Of a stretch of 64,000 bases of DNA, positions 25,023-32,555 are shown piece after piece. The stretch's first letter is position 1, and each line of letters starts with the position of its first letter. The notes beneath the pieces were generated by a model. The model did no database searches. It was not told where the DNA came from and saw only the letters and a list, made by a program, of their open reading frames with translations. Position numbers and translations under genes: made by a program. This stretch comes from DASZMJ01 sp035551935 (GTDB taxonomy: Bacteria > Planctomycetota > Planctomycetia > Isosphaerales > Isosphaeraceae), in contig DASZMJ010000186.1 of assembly GCA_035551935.1 (NCBI GenBank), positions 3,035 to 67,034 on the forward strand, given 5' to 3'.

Positions 25023-25829
25023 TCAGAGGATCATGCCTTGCTTCGGGATGTAGATCGCGCTGATGCCGGCGACGCCGGAGAGGTTGGCCGCGGTGGGCAG
25101 CTCGGCCAGGGGCAGCAGCCCCTCGATGACGCCGGTCGGGCCGTTGATGGTCTGCACCGTCATGCCCAGGCCTGAGAGCTCCGATGCCAGCGCGGCACCG
25201 CCTTGCCCATGCACGTCGACGCCGACACTCGTGCCGACGACCTCGATGATGCCCGACTGCGACGTGGTGAAGTCGCCGCCGTTGGAGGCCAGGAAGTCCT
25301 CGTAGGCCGCGTTGAGGTGCGGGTCGGCCTTGGGCACCGGCTGCGGCGCGCCCGCCGTCGACGGGTCGGCCGCCGTCGCCGGCGCGGCCGCCATCGCCGG
25401 CGCGGCCGGGGCCATCACCGGGCTCGAAATCGAGGGCGAAGGCGACGCGACCGGTGCCGCCACGACCGGCGCCATGGAGACCGGGGCCGACGCGATCGGC
25501 GTCGTCACGGTCGATCCGGCGCCCTTCACGGGGAAAATGCTCGTCGGCCTGAAGAAGGGCGGCAGACCGCCCTGGAACTGGATCGTGGAGGCCATCGCCG
25601 CCTGCCCGTGCAGTGCCTGGCGCTGCTGGAGGGCCTCGAGCCGCAGCTCGCGCCGCTGCTGTTGCGCCTCGAGCCGCAGCTCGCGCCGTTGCTGGAGGGC
25701 CGCGCGGTGCTCCTGGATGGCGGCCATCATCTGGGCCCCGGCCATGCCCGACGGCAGGGCTCGGTCGTCCAGGGCCTCCAGGCGGGGCGTGGTCCTCGTC
25801 TTCGTCGTCCGGGCCGTATCGCGTCGCAT
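25023..25829 (-). CDS. Secreted planctomycete protein with RLEALDDR motif
   Basis: 268 residues; ATG with GAGGAGAT upstream. The N-terminus reads TRTTPRLEALDDRALPSGMA, a form of the 'RLEALEDRxxPS' motif that replaces a normal signal peptide in many planctomycete surface proteins. Two near-identical helical repeats, ELRLEAQQQRRELRLEALQQ, follow, then a Pro/Ala/Ser-rich linker (VAAPVASPSPSISSPVMAPA) and a C-terminal domain of about 90 residues (YEDFLASNGGDFTTSQSGII ... GLGMTVQTINGPTGVIEGLLP). The function is unknown; the layout of motif, linker and globular end suggests a cell-surface protein. It precedes another motif-bearing gene on the same strand. Confidence 0.75.
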   Translation of the reverse strand: MRRDTARTTKTRTTPRLEALDDRALPSGMAGAQMMAAIQEHRAALQQRRELRLEAQQQRRELRLEALQQRQALHGQAAMASTIQFQGGLPPFFRPTSIFPVKGAGSTVTTPIASAPVSMAPVVAAPVASPSPSISSPVMAPAAPAMAAAPATAADPSTAGAPQPVPKADPHLNAAYEDFLASNGGDFTTSQSGIIEVVGTSVGVDVHGQGGAALASELSGLGMTVQTINGPTGVIEGLLPLAELPTAANLSGVAGISAIYIPKQGMIL

Positions 25830-26057
25830 GGCGGATCTCCTCGGTTTGGGGGCGCCGCGACGTCCCCGCCGCGGCGACCGATCGATCGTGGATTACCCGA
25901 CGTAGGTCGCACAGGGCGTGCCAAATCGATTCGAATCTTCATGTCACGTCCCCGACGTCGGCGGTCGATCCCTCGTCGGCCCGGCCGCGCAAGGCGACGG
26001 CCAGGGGACTCGTCCCCTGGCCGTGATCGCCGGATCGTCGCGGCCGCCGGACCGGGC

Positions 26058-26885
26058 TCAGATGAGGATGTTGCCCGACGGCAGGTTGAGGGTGAACATC
26101 GTGTTGAAGGGCGAGAGGCTCGCCGTCGGGCTGAACGCCGACAGGTTGGTCGTCGGCAGGAAGGTCGAGAGGCTGGTCGTCGGCACGGCGGTGAAGTTCG
26201 AGAGGTTGGTCGCCGGCAGGTTCGGGAAGGTGAGCGGGTTGAAGTTCGTCACGGGGCTGGGCAGCGTCGTGTTGAACGCCGGGTCGGCGCTGAAGACCGA
26301 GGCGTTGAACGTCGGGTCGGCGGAGAAGACCGACGGCTGGAACGTCGGGGACGCGGAGAAGACCGACGGCTGGAACGTCGGGGACGCGGAGAAGATCGAC
26401 GGCTGGAACGTCGTGGGGGTGATCGTGGTCGTCGGCGCGACCGAGTTCAGCCTCGTCGGCGTGGCCAGGTTCAGGAACGGGCTGGTCGCGAACGTGCTCG
26501 TGGTCGTCGGGGTCGTGAGCGCGGAGATCCCGAAGCCGGTCGTGGTGGCGAACGGGTTCGTCGCCACGGCGAACGGGTTCGTCGTGGCGGCGAAGGGGTT
26601 CGTCGTCGCGATGGAGTTCGGCGTCGCGGCGACCCGGACGCGGGCGGAGGCCAGGCTCGCCGCCCGGGTCGCCTGCGCGTTGGCGACGGCCGCCGCGTGG
26701 GCGGCGCGGGCGTCGGCCAGCTGGACCTGATGGGCCTGGACCAGGGCCTCATGGGCCTGGACCCGGGCCTCGTGTTGCATGAAGGCGAACGGGTTGGTCG
26801 CGGGCGACAGGGTGGCCGGGACCTCGCGGGCCTCGAGCCGCTCGATGGCGGTCGGGGCCGTCGTTCGGCGTCGCTTCGGGTTCAT
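26058..26885 (-). CDS. Secreted low-complexity protein with RLEAREVPA motif and tandem repeats
   Basis: 275 residues; the ATG at 26885 has AGGAG upstream. The N-terminus, TAPTAIERLEAREVPATLSP, carries the same planctomycete motif as the downstream gene. A helical region (EARVQAHEALVQAHQVQLAD) is followed by short repeats of TNPFA (ATTNPFAATTNPFAVATNPF) and by tandem 11-residue units TFQPSxFSASP, four of them. The C-terminus is Asn/Ser/Thr/Phe-rich (NLSNFTAVPTTSLSTFLP). No enzyme domain is present. It looks like a structural or adhesive surface protein. No family is recognised. Confidence 0.7.
   Translation of the reverse strand: MNPKRRRTTAPTAIERLEAREVPATLSPATNPFAFMQHEARVQAHEALVQAHQVQLADARAAHAAAVANAQATRAASLASARVRVAATPNSIATTNPFAATTNPFAVATNPFATTTGFGISALTTPTTTSTFATSPFLNLATPTRLNSVAPTTTITPTTFQPSIFSASPTFQPSVFSASPTFQPSVFSADPTFNASVFSADPAFNTTLPSPVTNFNPLTFPNLPATNLSNFTAVPTTSLSTFLPTTNLSAFSPTASLSPFNTMFTLNLPSGNILI
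26275..26406 (-). repeat. Tandem 33-base coding repeat
   Basis: Units at 26308-26340, 26341-26373 and 26374-26406 are nearly identical (AACGTCGGGGACGCGGAGAAG...), and a degenerate unit precedes them at 26275-26307. They encode the 11-residue TFQPS(I/V)FSA(S/D)P repeat. The very low divergence between units suggests recent expansion by slippage or unequal recombination. Confidence 0.85.
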
Positions 26886-27092
26886 CGGCGCGGCTCCTAT
26901 TGGGGCGGAAGCGACGTGGGCGGGCCCGCGTCGGTTCGGATCAGGATCGGCTGGCATGATGTCCTTTCCTGTCGAAACAACCTTTGCACTTCCCGTGCCA
27001 TGGCCGGGTCTGGACCGGGGACGAGCGGCGGGCTATCCTGGTCGCGGCCGGAAGATGGGCGAGATGGGGGCTGTCGGGCCGAGGGGAAAGTC

Positions 27093-28280
27093 ATGCCGAC
27101 GTTCGTGCTGACCGACGTCGCGCGCGACGTCTGGGTCGAGCGGTTCGCGACCGCCGCCGATCTCGGCGACGCGGCCGGGCCCGCCTGGTCGGTCGCCAAG
27201 CGGGCCCTCCGCGGCGGCCGTCGCGACGGGGTGGATTTGATCGAGGTGGACAACGGCTCCCTCGCCTTCGCCGTCGTCCCCACCCGGGGCATGGGCCTCT
27301 GGCGCGGGCGATACAAGGGGCACCGCCTCGGCTGGGACTCGCCCGTCGCCGACGGCCCGGTCCACCCGGCGTTCGTCCACCTGGAGGCCGACGGCGGACT
27401 CGGCTGGCTCGCCGGGTTCGACGAGTGGCTCGTCCGCTGCGGCCTGGCCAGCAACGGCGCCCCGTTCGAGGAGAAGGCGGTCGCGCCGGATGGCTCCGAG
27501 CGGCACACGATCCACCCCCTGCACGGCCGGATCGCCAACATCCCGGCGCACGAGGTCGCCGTCCACGTCGGTGAGGGGCCGGCGCGCGAGATCGTCGTCG
27601 AGGGCAAGGTGACGGAGGGCCGCCTCTTCGGCGGCCGGGTCGAGCTCACGGCGCGGGTCGCGACGACGGCCGGCTCGAACCGCCTGGTCGTCCGCGACGA
27701 ACTGAAGAACCTCGGCGCCAGCCCGGCCGACGTCCAGTTGCTCTACCACTGGAACTTCGGCCCCCCCTTCCTGGAGGCCGGCGCGCGCCTGGTCGCCCCA
27801 TTCCGATCCGTCGCCCCGCGCGACCCGAGGGCCGCCGAGGGGGTCGACCGCTTCGACGACTACGGCCCCCCCGTGCCCGGCGCCACCGAACAGGTCTACT
27901 TCGCCACCCTCTCCGGCGCCGGCGACGACGGAAGCACCTGCATTCTTCTCCGCGACCGCGGCCTCGGCAAGGGGGTCGCCCTGCGGTTCTCGACGGCCGA
28001 GCTGGCCGCCTTCACCCTCTGGAAGTGCGAGGGGGCCGAGGCCGACGGCTACGTCACCGGCCTGGAGCCGGCGACCAACTACCCCAATCCACACCCCTTC
28101 GAGGCCGCCCGCGGCCGGGTCCTCCGGCTGGCGCCCGGGCAGTCGGTCGCGTTCGAGACGACCGTCGAAGTCCTCGACGACCCCGACTCCGTCGCCGCCG
28201 TCGTCGCCGAGATCGCGCGCCTCTCGACCACCCCCCCCGTCGTCCACACCCGACCGGCCGAGCCGTTCAGCCCCGCCTGA
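27093..28280 (+). CDS. DUF4432 aldose-epimerase-like protein
   Basis: 395 residues; ATG after CGAGGGGAAAGTC. DUF4432 is in the galactose-mutarotase fold: here 'EVDNGSLAFAVVPTRGMGLW' near residue 52 matches the start of the domain, 'HPLHGRIANIPAHEVAVHV' carries a conserved His, and 'NLGASPADVQLLYHWNFGPP' a second HxNxGxP element. The final 'GYVTGLEPATNYPNPHPFEA' is a hallmark of the family. It is soluble and probably cytosolic. Members are expected to bind or epimerise sugars; the substrate is unknown. Convergent with the VOC gene. Confidence 0.85.
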   Translation: MPTFVLTDVARDVWVERFATAADLGDAAGPAWSVAKRALRGGRRDGVDLIEVDNGSLAFAVVPTRGMGLWRGRYKGHRLGWDSPVADGPVHPAFVHLEADGGLGWLAGFDEWLVRCGLASNGAPFEEKAVAPDGSERHTIHPLHGRIANIPAHEVAVHVGEGPAREIVVEGKVTEGRLFGGRVELTARVATTAGSNRLVVRDELKNLGASPADVQLLYHWNFGPPFLEAGARLVAPFRSVAPRDPRAAEGVDRFDDYGPPVPGATEQVYFATLSGAGDDGSTCILLRDRGLGKGVALRFSTAELAAFTLWKCEGAEADGYVTGLEPATNYPNPHPFEAARGRVLRLAPGQSVAFETTVEVLDDPDSVAAVVAEIARLSTTPPVVHTRPAEPFSPA

Positions 28281-28301
28281 GCCGCACCGCGAAGGTGGGG
28301 A

Positions 28302-28736
28302 TCATTCGGCATCATCCGTCGGCTCGGGGAGGCCCCAGAGGGCGGCGGTGGCGAGCTCGATGCTGTTGCCGGCGGGGTCGCGGACGTAGAGCGAATGGCC
28401 GCCGCCGGGCCATTGGATCTCGGACTCGATCGCCACGCCGGCTCGGGCGAGCCGGTCGCGCCAGGAAGCGACCTCGGACTCGGCGACGCGGAAGGCGGCG
28501 TGGCCGGGGCCGGTGGCGCCGTGGCGAGGGATGAACGAGTCGCCGACGCGGACGACGTCCCTGGCCGTCGACTCGGGGTTGAAGACGAGGAAGACGCCGG
28601 CGCCGCAGCGGAAGAAGACGTACCGGCCGGCCTCGCGGCTCACGACCGCCAGGCCCAGCACCCCCGCGTAGAAGCGCTCGGCGGCCTCCAGGTCCGGGGC
28701 GTAGACGACCGTTTCCAGGATCCCGCGCGGCGACAT
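28302..28736 (-). CDS. VOC (glyoxalase-like) protein
   Basis: 144 residues. A typical vicinal-oxygen-chelate domain: 'ETVVYAPDLEAAERFYAGVL' with the early conserved segment, then 'HAAFRVAESEVASWRDRLAR' and 'SLYVRDPAGNSIELATAALW', where the Glu of 'SIEL' is a usual metal ligand. Function within the family ranges from glyoxalase to antibiotic-binding proteins and cannot be refined. The ATG at 28736 overlaps the stop of the upstream gene (TGATG), so the two are coupled. Confidence 0.88.
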   Translation of the reverse strand: MSPRGILETVVYAPDLEAAERFYAGVLGLAVVSREAGRYVFFRCGAGVFLVFNPESTARDVVRVGDSFIPRHGATGPGHAAFRVAESEVASWRDRLARAGVAIESEIQWPGGGHSLYVRDPAGNSIELATAALWGLPEPTDDAE

Positions 28737-29341
28737 CACGACCGCCTCCCTATCGAATCGGCCGCGGGGGCGTCGACCCCGGCGGGGCCGAGCAGCAGCC
28801 GCAGGCCGCAATAGATGGCATAGGCCGCCGCGAGGCAGCCGATCCAGAGCACGGCGCGGCCCCACCGGGGCCGCCGGCGCTCGATGACCTCGCCGATGGC
28901 GATCACCGCGCCGATGACGCCGAACTTGAATAGCGCCATGCCGGCGATGTTCCAGCGGGCGAAGAACCACTGCGCCACCGGGTTCGACTCGTAGAACCGC
29001 GGGCTCCGCCGCAGGAGCGCGTAGGTCACGAACAGGTCGATCACGCTCACGAGGACCAGCAAGGCCCCCTCGCGCTGGATGCGGCTCGGCTCCCATACGC
29101 CGCCGAGCAGGCCCCCCCGCTTCGTCGGCCGCGGCGGGGTCGGCACCGGCGCAGCGGCATGTTCGATCGGCGGCTCGGGCACGTCAGCCAGGGCGGAGCC
29201 GCCCAGGGCTGGCTCGGGGCCGGCCGGCGCCTCGATCCGCTGGACGTGGCCGCACGCCCGGCAGCGGGACCGCCGGCCGGCGTGCTCGGCGTCGATCGAG
29301 TACAGCTTCCGGCAACCGGCGCAGCGGAGGAGGATCGTCAT
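28736..29341 (-). CDS. Zinc-ribbon membrane protein with DUF5658-like domain
   Basis: 201 residues. An N-terminal zinc ribbon with two CxxC pairs, CAGCRKLY...CRACGHVQRI, is followed by a Pro-rich linker and a four-helix membrane domain. The membrane part begins 'LLVLVSVIDLFVTYALLRRS' and has 'YESNPVAQWFFARWNIAGMA', which resembles DUF5658 proteins. Topology would put the ribbon in the cytosol. Function is unknown. It is coupled to the downstream VOC gene and starts 11 bases after the Uma2 gene, so three genes are probably cotranscribed. Confidence 0.7.
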   Translation of the reverse strand: MTILLRCAGCRKLYSIDAEHAGRRSRCRACGHVQRIEAPAGPEPALGGSALADVPEPPIEHAAAPVPTPPRPTKRGGLLGGVWEPSRIQREGALLVLVSVIDLFVTYALLRRSPRFYESNPVAQWFFARWNIAGMALFKFGVIGAVIAIGEVIERRRPRWGRAVLWIGCLAAAYAIYCGLRLLLGPAGVDAPAADSIGRRS

Positions 29342-29352
29342 GGCGGCCCCGC

Positions 29353-29949
29353 TCAGGCGTCGCCCGTCGTGTCGCGGTCGGGGAAGGCGACCTTCGCATA
29401 GACCTCGCGCAACGGGATCTCGCAGCCGATCGATTCGAGCCGCAGGACGTCGTCCAGCGAGTCGAACTCGGCCAGCACCCACTCGTCGCCCCGCCTCGTG
29501 AACCGCTCGACGCGGGCCCTGTCCTGCGCCACGAGGACGTACTCGCGGAGCGATTCGAGCCGCTTGTAGCGCTCGAACTTCTCGCCGCGGTCGTCGTCCT
29601 CGGTCGAGGGGGACAGGATCTCGATCACGACCGTCGGGTTCAGGAGCGTGTCGAACTGGTTGTCCAGGAATTGGGGCTCGCCGCAGACGATGGTCAGGTC
29701 GGGATAGGTGTCGAGCCCGGCGGCGGTCACGGCGACGCGCAGGTCACTGCCGTGGACCTCGCAGGGTCGGTGCCGGAGCTGCACGCCGACGTCGCGGGCC
29801 AGGTTCATCAGGATGAGGCTGTGCTCGCGCGACGTCCCGGCCATCGCCGTGATGACGCCGTCGCGGTACTCGTGGCGGAGCTGGGCCCGACGCTCGTGGA
29901 CGAGGTACTCCTCCGGCGACGGTCGGGAGCGGGCGGCGGCCGTGGACAT
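29353..29949 (-). CDS. Uma2 (DUF820) family nuclease-like protein, copy 1
   Basis: 198 residues. The Uma2 core is complete: 'SPEEYLVHERRAQLRHEYRD' then GVITAMAG, 'HSLILMNLARDV', 'DLTIVCGEPQFLDNQFDTLL', and the central 'NPTVVIEILSPSTEDDDRGE' with the PD-(D/E)XK-like acidic residue and 'KFERYKRLESLREYVLVAQD'. Uma2 is predicted to be a restriction-endonuclease-fold protein; roles proposed include transposon-related or defence functions, none proven here. A close paralogue is at 31797-32393, with the ECF sigma gene between. The two share most of their N-terminal and central motifs. Confidence 0.9.
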   Translation of the reverse strand: MSTAAARSRPSPEEYLVHERRAQLRHEYRDGVITAMAGTSREHSLILMNLARDVGVQLRHRPCEVHGSDLRVAVTAAGLDTYPDLTIVCGEPQFLDNQFDTLLNPTVVIEILSPSTEDDDRGEKFERYKRLESLREYVLVAQDRARVERFTRRGDEWVLAEFDSLDDVLRLESIGCEIPLREVYAKVAFPDRDTTGDA

Positions 29950-30297
29950 CGCGAATCCTCCTCGCCTCCATTCGATTCTAACCCCGGCCGGTTCGCGCCG
30001 CCACGGGACGAGCTGGGTTGAGCTGCCGCAACATCCCGCCGACGGTCGGATCAGGCCGGTACACAAGTTGCCATGCGCATCTCCGGCTTCATAACAGGAC
30101 CCGTCCGGTGACAGTCGGTCGGCAGCTCCTGCGCGCGCCGGTCCGACGAAAACGCCGCGACGTCGCCGCCAACGGCGGACGTCCGGACCGCGCGCGGAGG
30201 CCGCGGCCGGACGGTCGTCGAGGGTGCGCCGCGGCCGTCGCCCTGAGCCATCGGAATCGCCCGGACGCCGACCCGATGATCGGCGTCCGGGCCCCAC
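29950..30297. other. Intergenic region between Uma2 copy 1 and the sigma gene
   Basis: 348 bases with no convincing ORF. It ends with a hairpin (30259-30292) immediately after the sigma gene; the rest has no obvious promoter or repeat. It must include the promoter for the Uma2 operon near 29960-30060, where AT content rises a little (ACACAAGTTGCCATGC). Confidence 0.5.
30259..30292 (-). terminator. Hairpin terminator after the ECF sigma gene
   Basis: GCCCGGACGCCGA (30259-30271) pairs with TCGGCGTCCGGGC (30280-30292) across an 8-base loop. It follows the minus-strand stop at 30298 by six bases. No T-tract follows, so it could depend on Rho or act only to stabilise the RNA end. Confidence 0.65.
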
Positions 30298-31695
30298 TCA
30301 ATGTGGCTCGGCCGCCGAGCGGGCCTCAAGGGCCTTGAGGACGCGGTCGAGCTTCTGCTCGACGTCCTTGAGGCGCCGGTCGAGGTCCGGCGGCGGCGGG
30401 GCGTCGTCGCCGGCGACCTTGCGGATCTGCGACTGGTACCGGGCCTGGACGAGCTCCGCGGCGGTCCCGGCGGCGCCCAGCGCGGCGAGTTCCGAGGTGA
30501 GGTCCTTGACCTTCTTCTCGGCGGCCTCGCACGCCTCGGCGATCCGCTCCTGCTCCGCAGGCTCACGCGCCGGGTCGGGGATGCCGAAGTTGTGCTCCTT
30601 GAGGAACTTCGACAGGGCCACCATCTCCTCCTCGATGAGCTTGACGCGGTGCTGGACCGCCAGCGCGCCGCCGGCGATCTCCGCGACCTGCAGGATCTTC
30701 TTGACCTCCTCGTCGAGGTCCCCCGCGTGCGGGGCGCTGATGCTCGCCGCGGGCTTCGCGTCCCTGGCCTCCGCGGGCTTCGGCGCCGCGGCGACCTTGG
30801 TTCCGGCCTGGTCCGGGTCGCTCGGCCTCGCGCCGGCCCCCTGGTATGCCCCCGCTCCCACCAGCACGCAGCCGACCGCCAGGATCGCCGCCGCCTTGAG
30901 CTTGATCATGAAAACGCTCCTTCGCTCCGACCTCCAGAGGGCCAGCACCGCCGCCGGGACCGCCCCGACGGCTCCTTGGCCCGCGATCAGACTCGCCGCG
31001 CCCCGGGCCGTCGCGGCGACCAGGGATTCGGGGATCGCCGCCCGCGCGGCCGATGCGGCCGGCAGGGCGAACGCGGGGGCGAGGCCCCGACGTTCGAGCC
31101 GGGATTTCAGCCGGGACCGGCCGCGGGCGAGCCGGCTCTTGACCGTGCCGACGGGGCAGCCGAGCAACGCCGCCGCGTCGTCGTACGACCGGCCCTCCAG
31201 GTCGCAGAGGACCACGGGCCGGCGGAACGTCGCCGGCAAGTTGTCGATCTCCTCGTGGACGATCGCCGCACGATCGTCGGGAGGCTCGATCTCATGGAGA
31301 ACTCTCGACAACGCCGCCGCACCCCGCTCGACCTCGGCCCGACGCCGCGACGCCGCCTTCGCCCGGATCGCCAGCCGACGCGCGACGCGGTGCAGCCAGG
31401 GGGCGAGCGAGTCGCGCACCCAGAGCGTGCCGCCGCGGCGCACAAGGGCGAGGAAGGTGGCCTGGAAGGCGTCGTGCGCGTCGTGGTCGTCGCGCAGGAT
31501 CGCCCGGCAGGCCCGCAGGACCATCGGCCCGTGCCGCTCGACCAGGGCCGCGAACGCCGCCTCGGCCGCCGCGCCCCGGCGAGAGGCGAACCGCTCCAGG
31601 AGCTGGCCGTCGTCCAGGCCCGCGACCGTCCCCTCGTCGAAGATCGCCCGCAAGGTGCCGACGACGGCCGCCCCGCTCCCTCCGTGTCCCGCCAC
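30298..31695 (-). CDS. ECF RNA polymerase sigma factor with membrane anchor and C-terminal extension
   Basis: 465 residues. Region 2 is 'FAALVERHGPMVLRACRAIL' to 'DAFQATFLALVRRGG'; region 4 is 'LEGRSYDDAAALLGCPVGTV' followed by KSRLARGRSRL, the DNA-binding helix-turn-helix. Regions 2 and 4 end near residue 205. A hydrophobic membrane helix (IKLKAAAILAVGCVLVGAGA) follows near residue 265, and the last 150 residues form charged helical, probably coiled-coil sequence ('VALSKFLKEHNFG', 'LDRRLKDVEQKLDRVLKALE'). Such membrane-tethered sigma factors with an extracytoplasmic extension are typical of planctomycetes and may sense the periplasm without a separate anti-sigma factor. No anti-sigma gene is adjacent. 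Confidence 0.88.
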   Translation of the reverse strand: MAGHGGSGAAVVGTLRAIFDEGTVAGLDDGQLLERFASRRGAAAEAAFAALVERHGPMVLRACRAILRDDHDAHDAFQATFLALVRRGGTLWVRDSLAPWLHRVARRLAIRAKAASRRRAEVERGAAALSRVLHEIEPPDDRAAIVHEEIDNLPATFRRPVVLCDLEGRSYDDAAALLGCPVGTVKSRLARGRSRLKSRLERRGLAPAFALPAASAARAAIPESLVAATARGAASLIAGQGAVGAVPAAVLALWRSERRSVFMIKLKAAAILAVGCVLVGAGAYQGAGARPSDPDQAGTKVAAAPKPAEARDAKPAASISAPHAGDLDEEVKKILQVAEIAGGALAVQHRVKLIEEEMVALSKFLKEHNFGIPDPAREPAEQERIAEACEAAEKKVKDLTSELAALGAAGTAAELVQARYQSQIRKVAGDDAPPPPDLDRRLKDVEQKLDRVLKALEARSAAEPH

Positions 31696-31796
31696 GTCCC
31701 GCCCTCCTTGACGCCTCCGCGACCTCCTACCCCCCCTAAAGCCGCCGCGCCGCCCCCGGGTTCCCGGGTCCCGGCATTTTTCCCGCCGGTCGCCGC

Positions 31797-32393
31797 TCAG
31801 GCGTCGGCCGGGGGCTCGCGGTCGGGGAGCGGGACCTTGTCGTAGATCTCACGCAAGGGAATGGAACAGTCGATCGATTCCAGCCGCAGGATATCGTCCA
31901 AGGAGTTGAACTCGGTCAAGACCCACTCGTCACCCCGCCGTGTAGAACGCTCGACGCGGACCCTGTCCTGGGCCACCAGGACATAATCCCGGAGCGAGTC
32001 GAGCCGGCGGGATCGGGCGAACTCCTCGCCGCGGTCGTCGGCCTCGGTCGAGGGGGAGAGGATCTCGACGAGGACATCGGGGTTGACGAGCGTGTCGAAG
32101 CGGTCGTCGAGGAAGCGCGGGCCGCCGCAGACGACGGTGATGTCGGGGTAGGTGTAGAGCCCGGCGGGATCGACTCCCACGCGCATCTCGCCGATGTACG
32201 CCTCGCACGGCCGGCCCCGGAGCTGTTGCCGAAGCTCGCCGCCGATGTTCCACGCGATGAGGCTATGCTCGCGCGAGGTCCCGGCCATCGCCGTGATGAC
32301 GCCGTCGCGGTACTCGTGGCGGAACTGGGCCCGACGCTCGTGGACGAGGTATTCCTCGGGCGTGCAACGGGCCCGGATCGCCGCGGATGACAT
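31797..32393 (-). CDS. Uma2 (DUF820) family nuclease-like protein, copy 2
   Basis: 198 residues, the same length as copy 1. It shares 'PEEYLVHERRAQFRHEYRDG', 'VITAMAGTSREHSLI', 'NPDVLVEILSPSTEADDRGE' and 'SLRDYVLVAQDRVRVERSTR' with copy 1, and differs mostly in the second quarter ('QQLRGRPCEAYIGEMRVGVD'). The pair therefore arose by duplication and lies in the same orientation on either side of the ECF sigma gene. The predicted PD-(D/E)XK-like centre is preserved. It is probably monocistronic. Confidence 0.9.
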   Translation of the reverse strand: MSSAAIRARCTPEEYLVHERRAQFRHEYRDGVITAMAGTSREHSLIAWNIGGELRQQLRGRPCEAYIGEMRVGVDPAGLYTYPDITVVCGGPRFLDDRFDTLVNPDVLVEILSPSTEADDRGEEFARSRRLDSLRDYVLVAQDRVRVERSTRRGDEWVLTEFNSLDDILRLESIDCSIPLREIYDKVPLPDREPPADA

Positions 32394-32481
32394 CGGGAAC
32401 CTCCTATCCGAATGACTGCGCCTATTCTACCCCCTCCGGCGCCGGCCCGATACGTGGGTCGCGATAATCTTACTCTTGTCA

Positions 32482-32511
32482 TTGACGATGTCCGCCGGGG
32501 GGTGGTACGCT
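32482..32511 (+). promoter_or_regulatory. Sigma-70-like promoter
   Basis: TTGACG (32482-32487), an 18-base spacer, and TACGCT (32506-32511), 45 bases before the ATG of the following gene. The -35 is five of six; the -10 is weaker. Confidence 0.45.
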
Positions 32512-32555
32512 CGCGGGCGAGGATGATGAGGGGATCACGCGGAGGGGGGTTCGCG

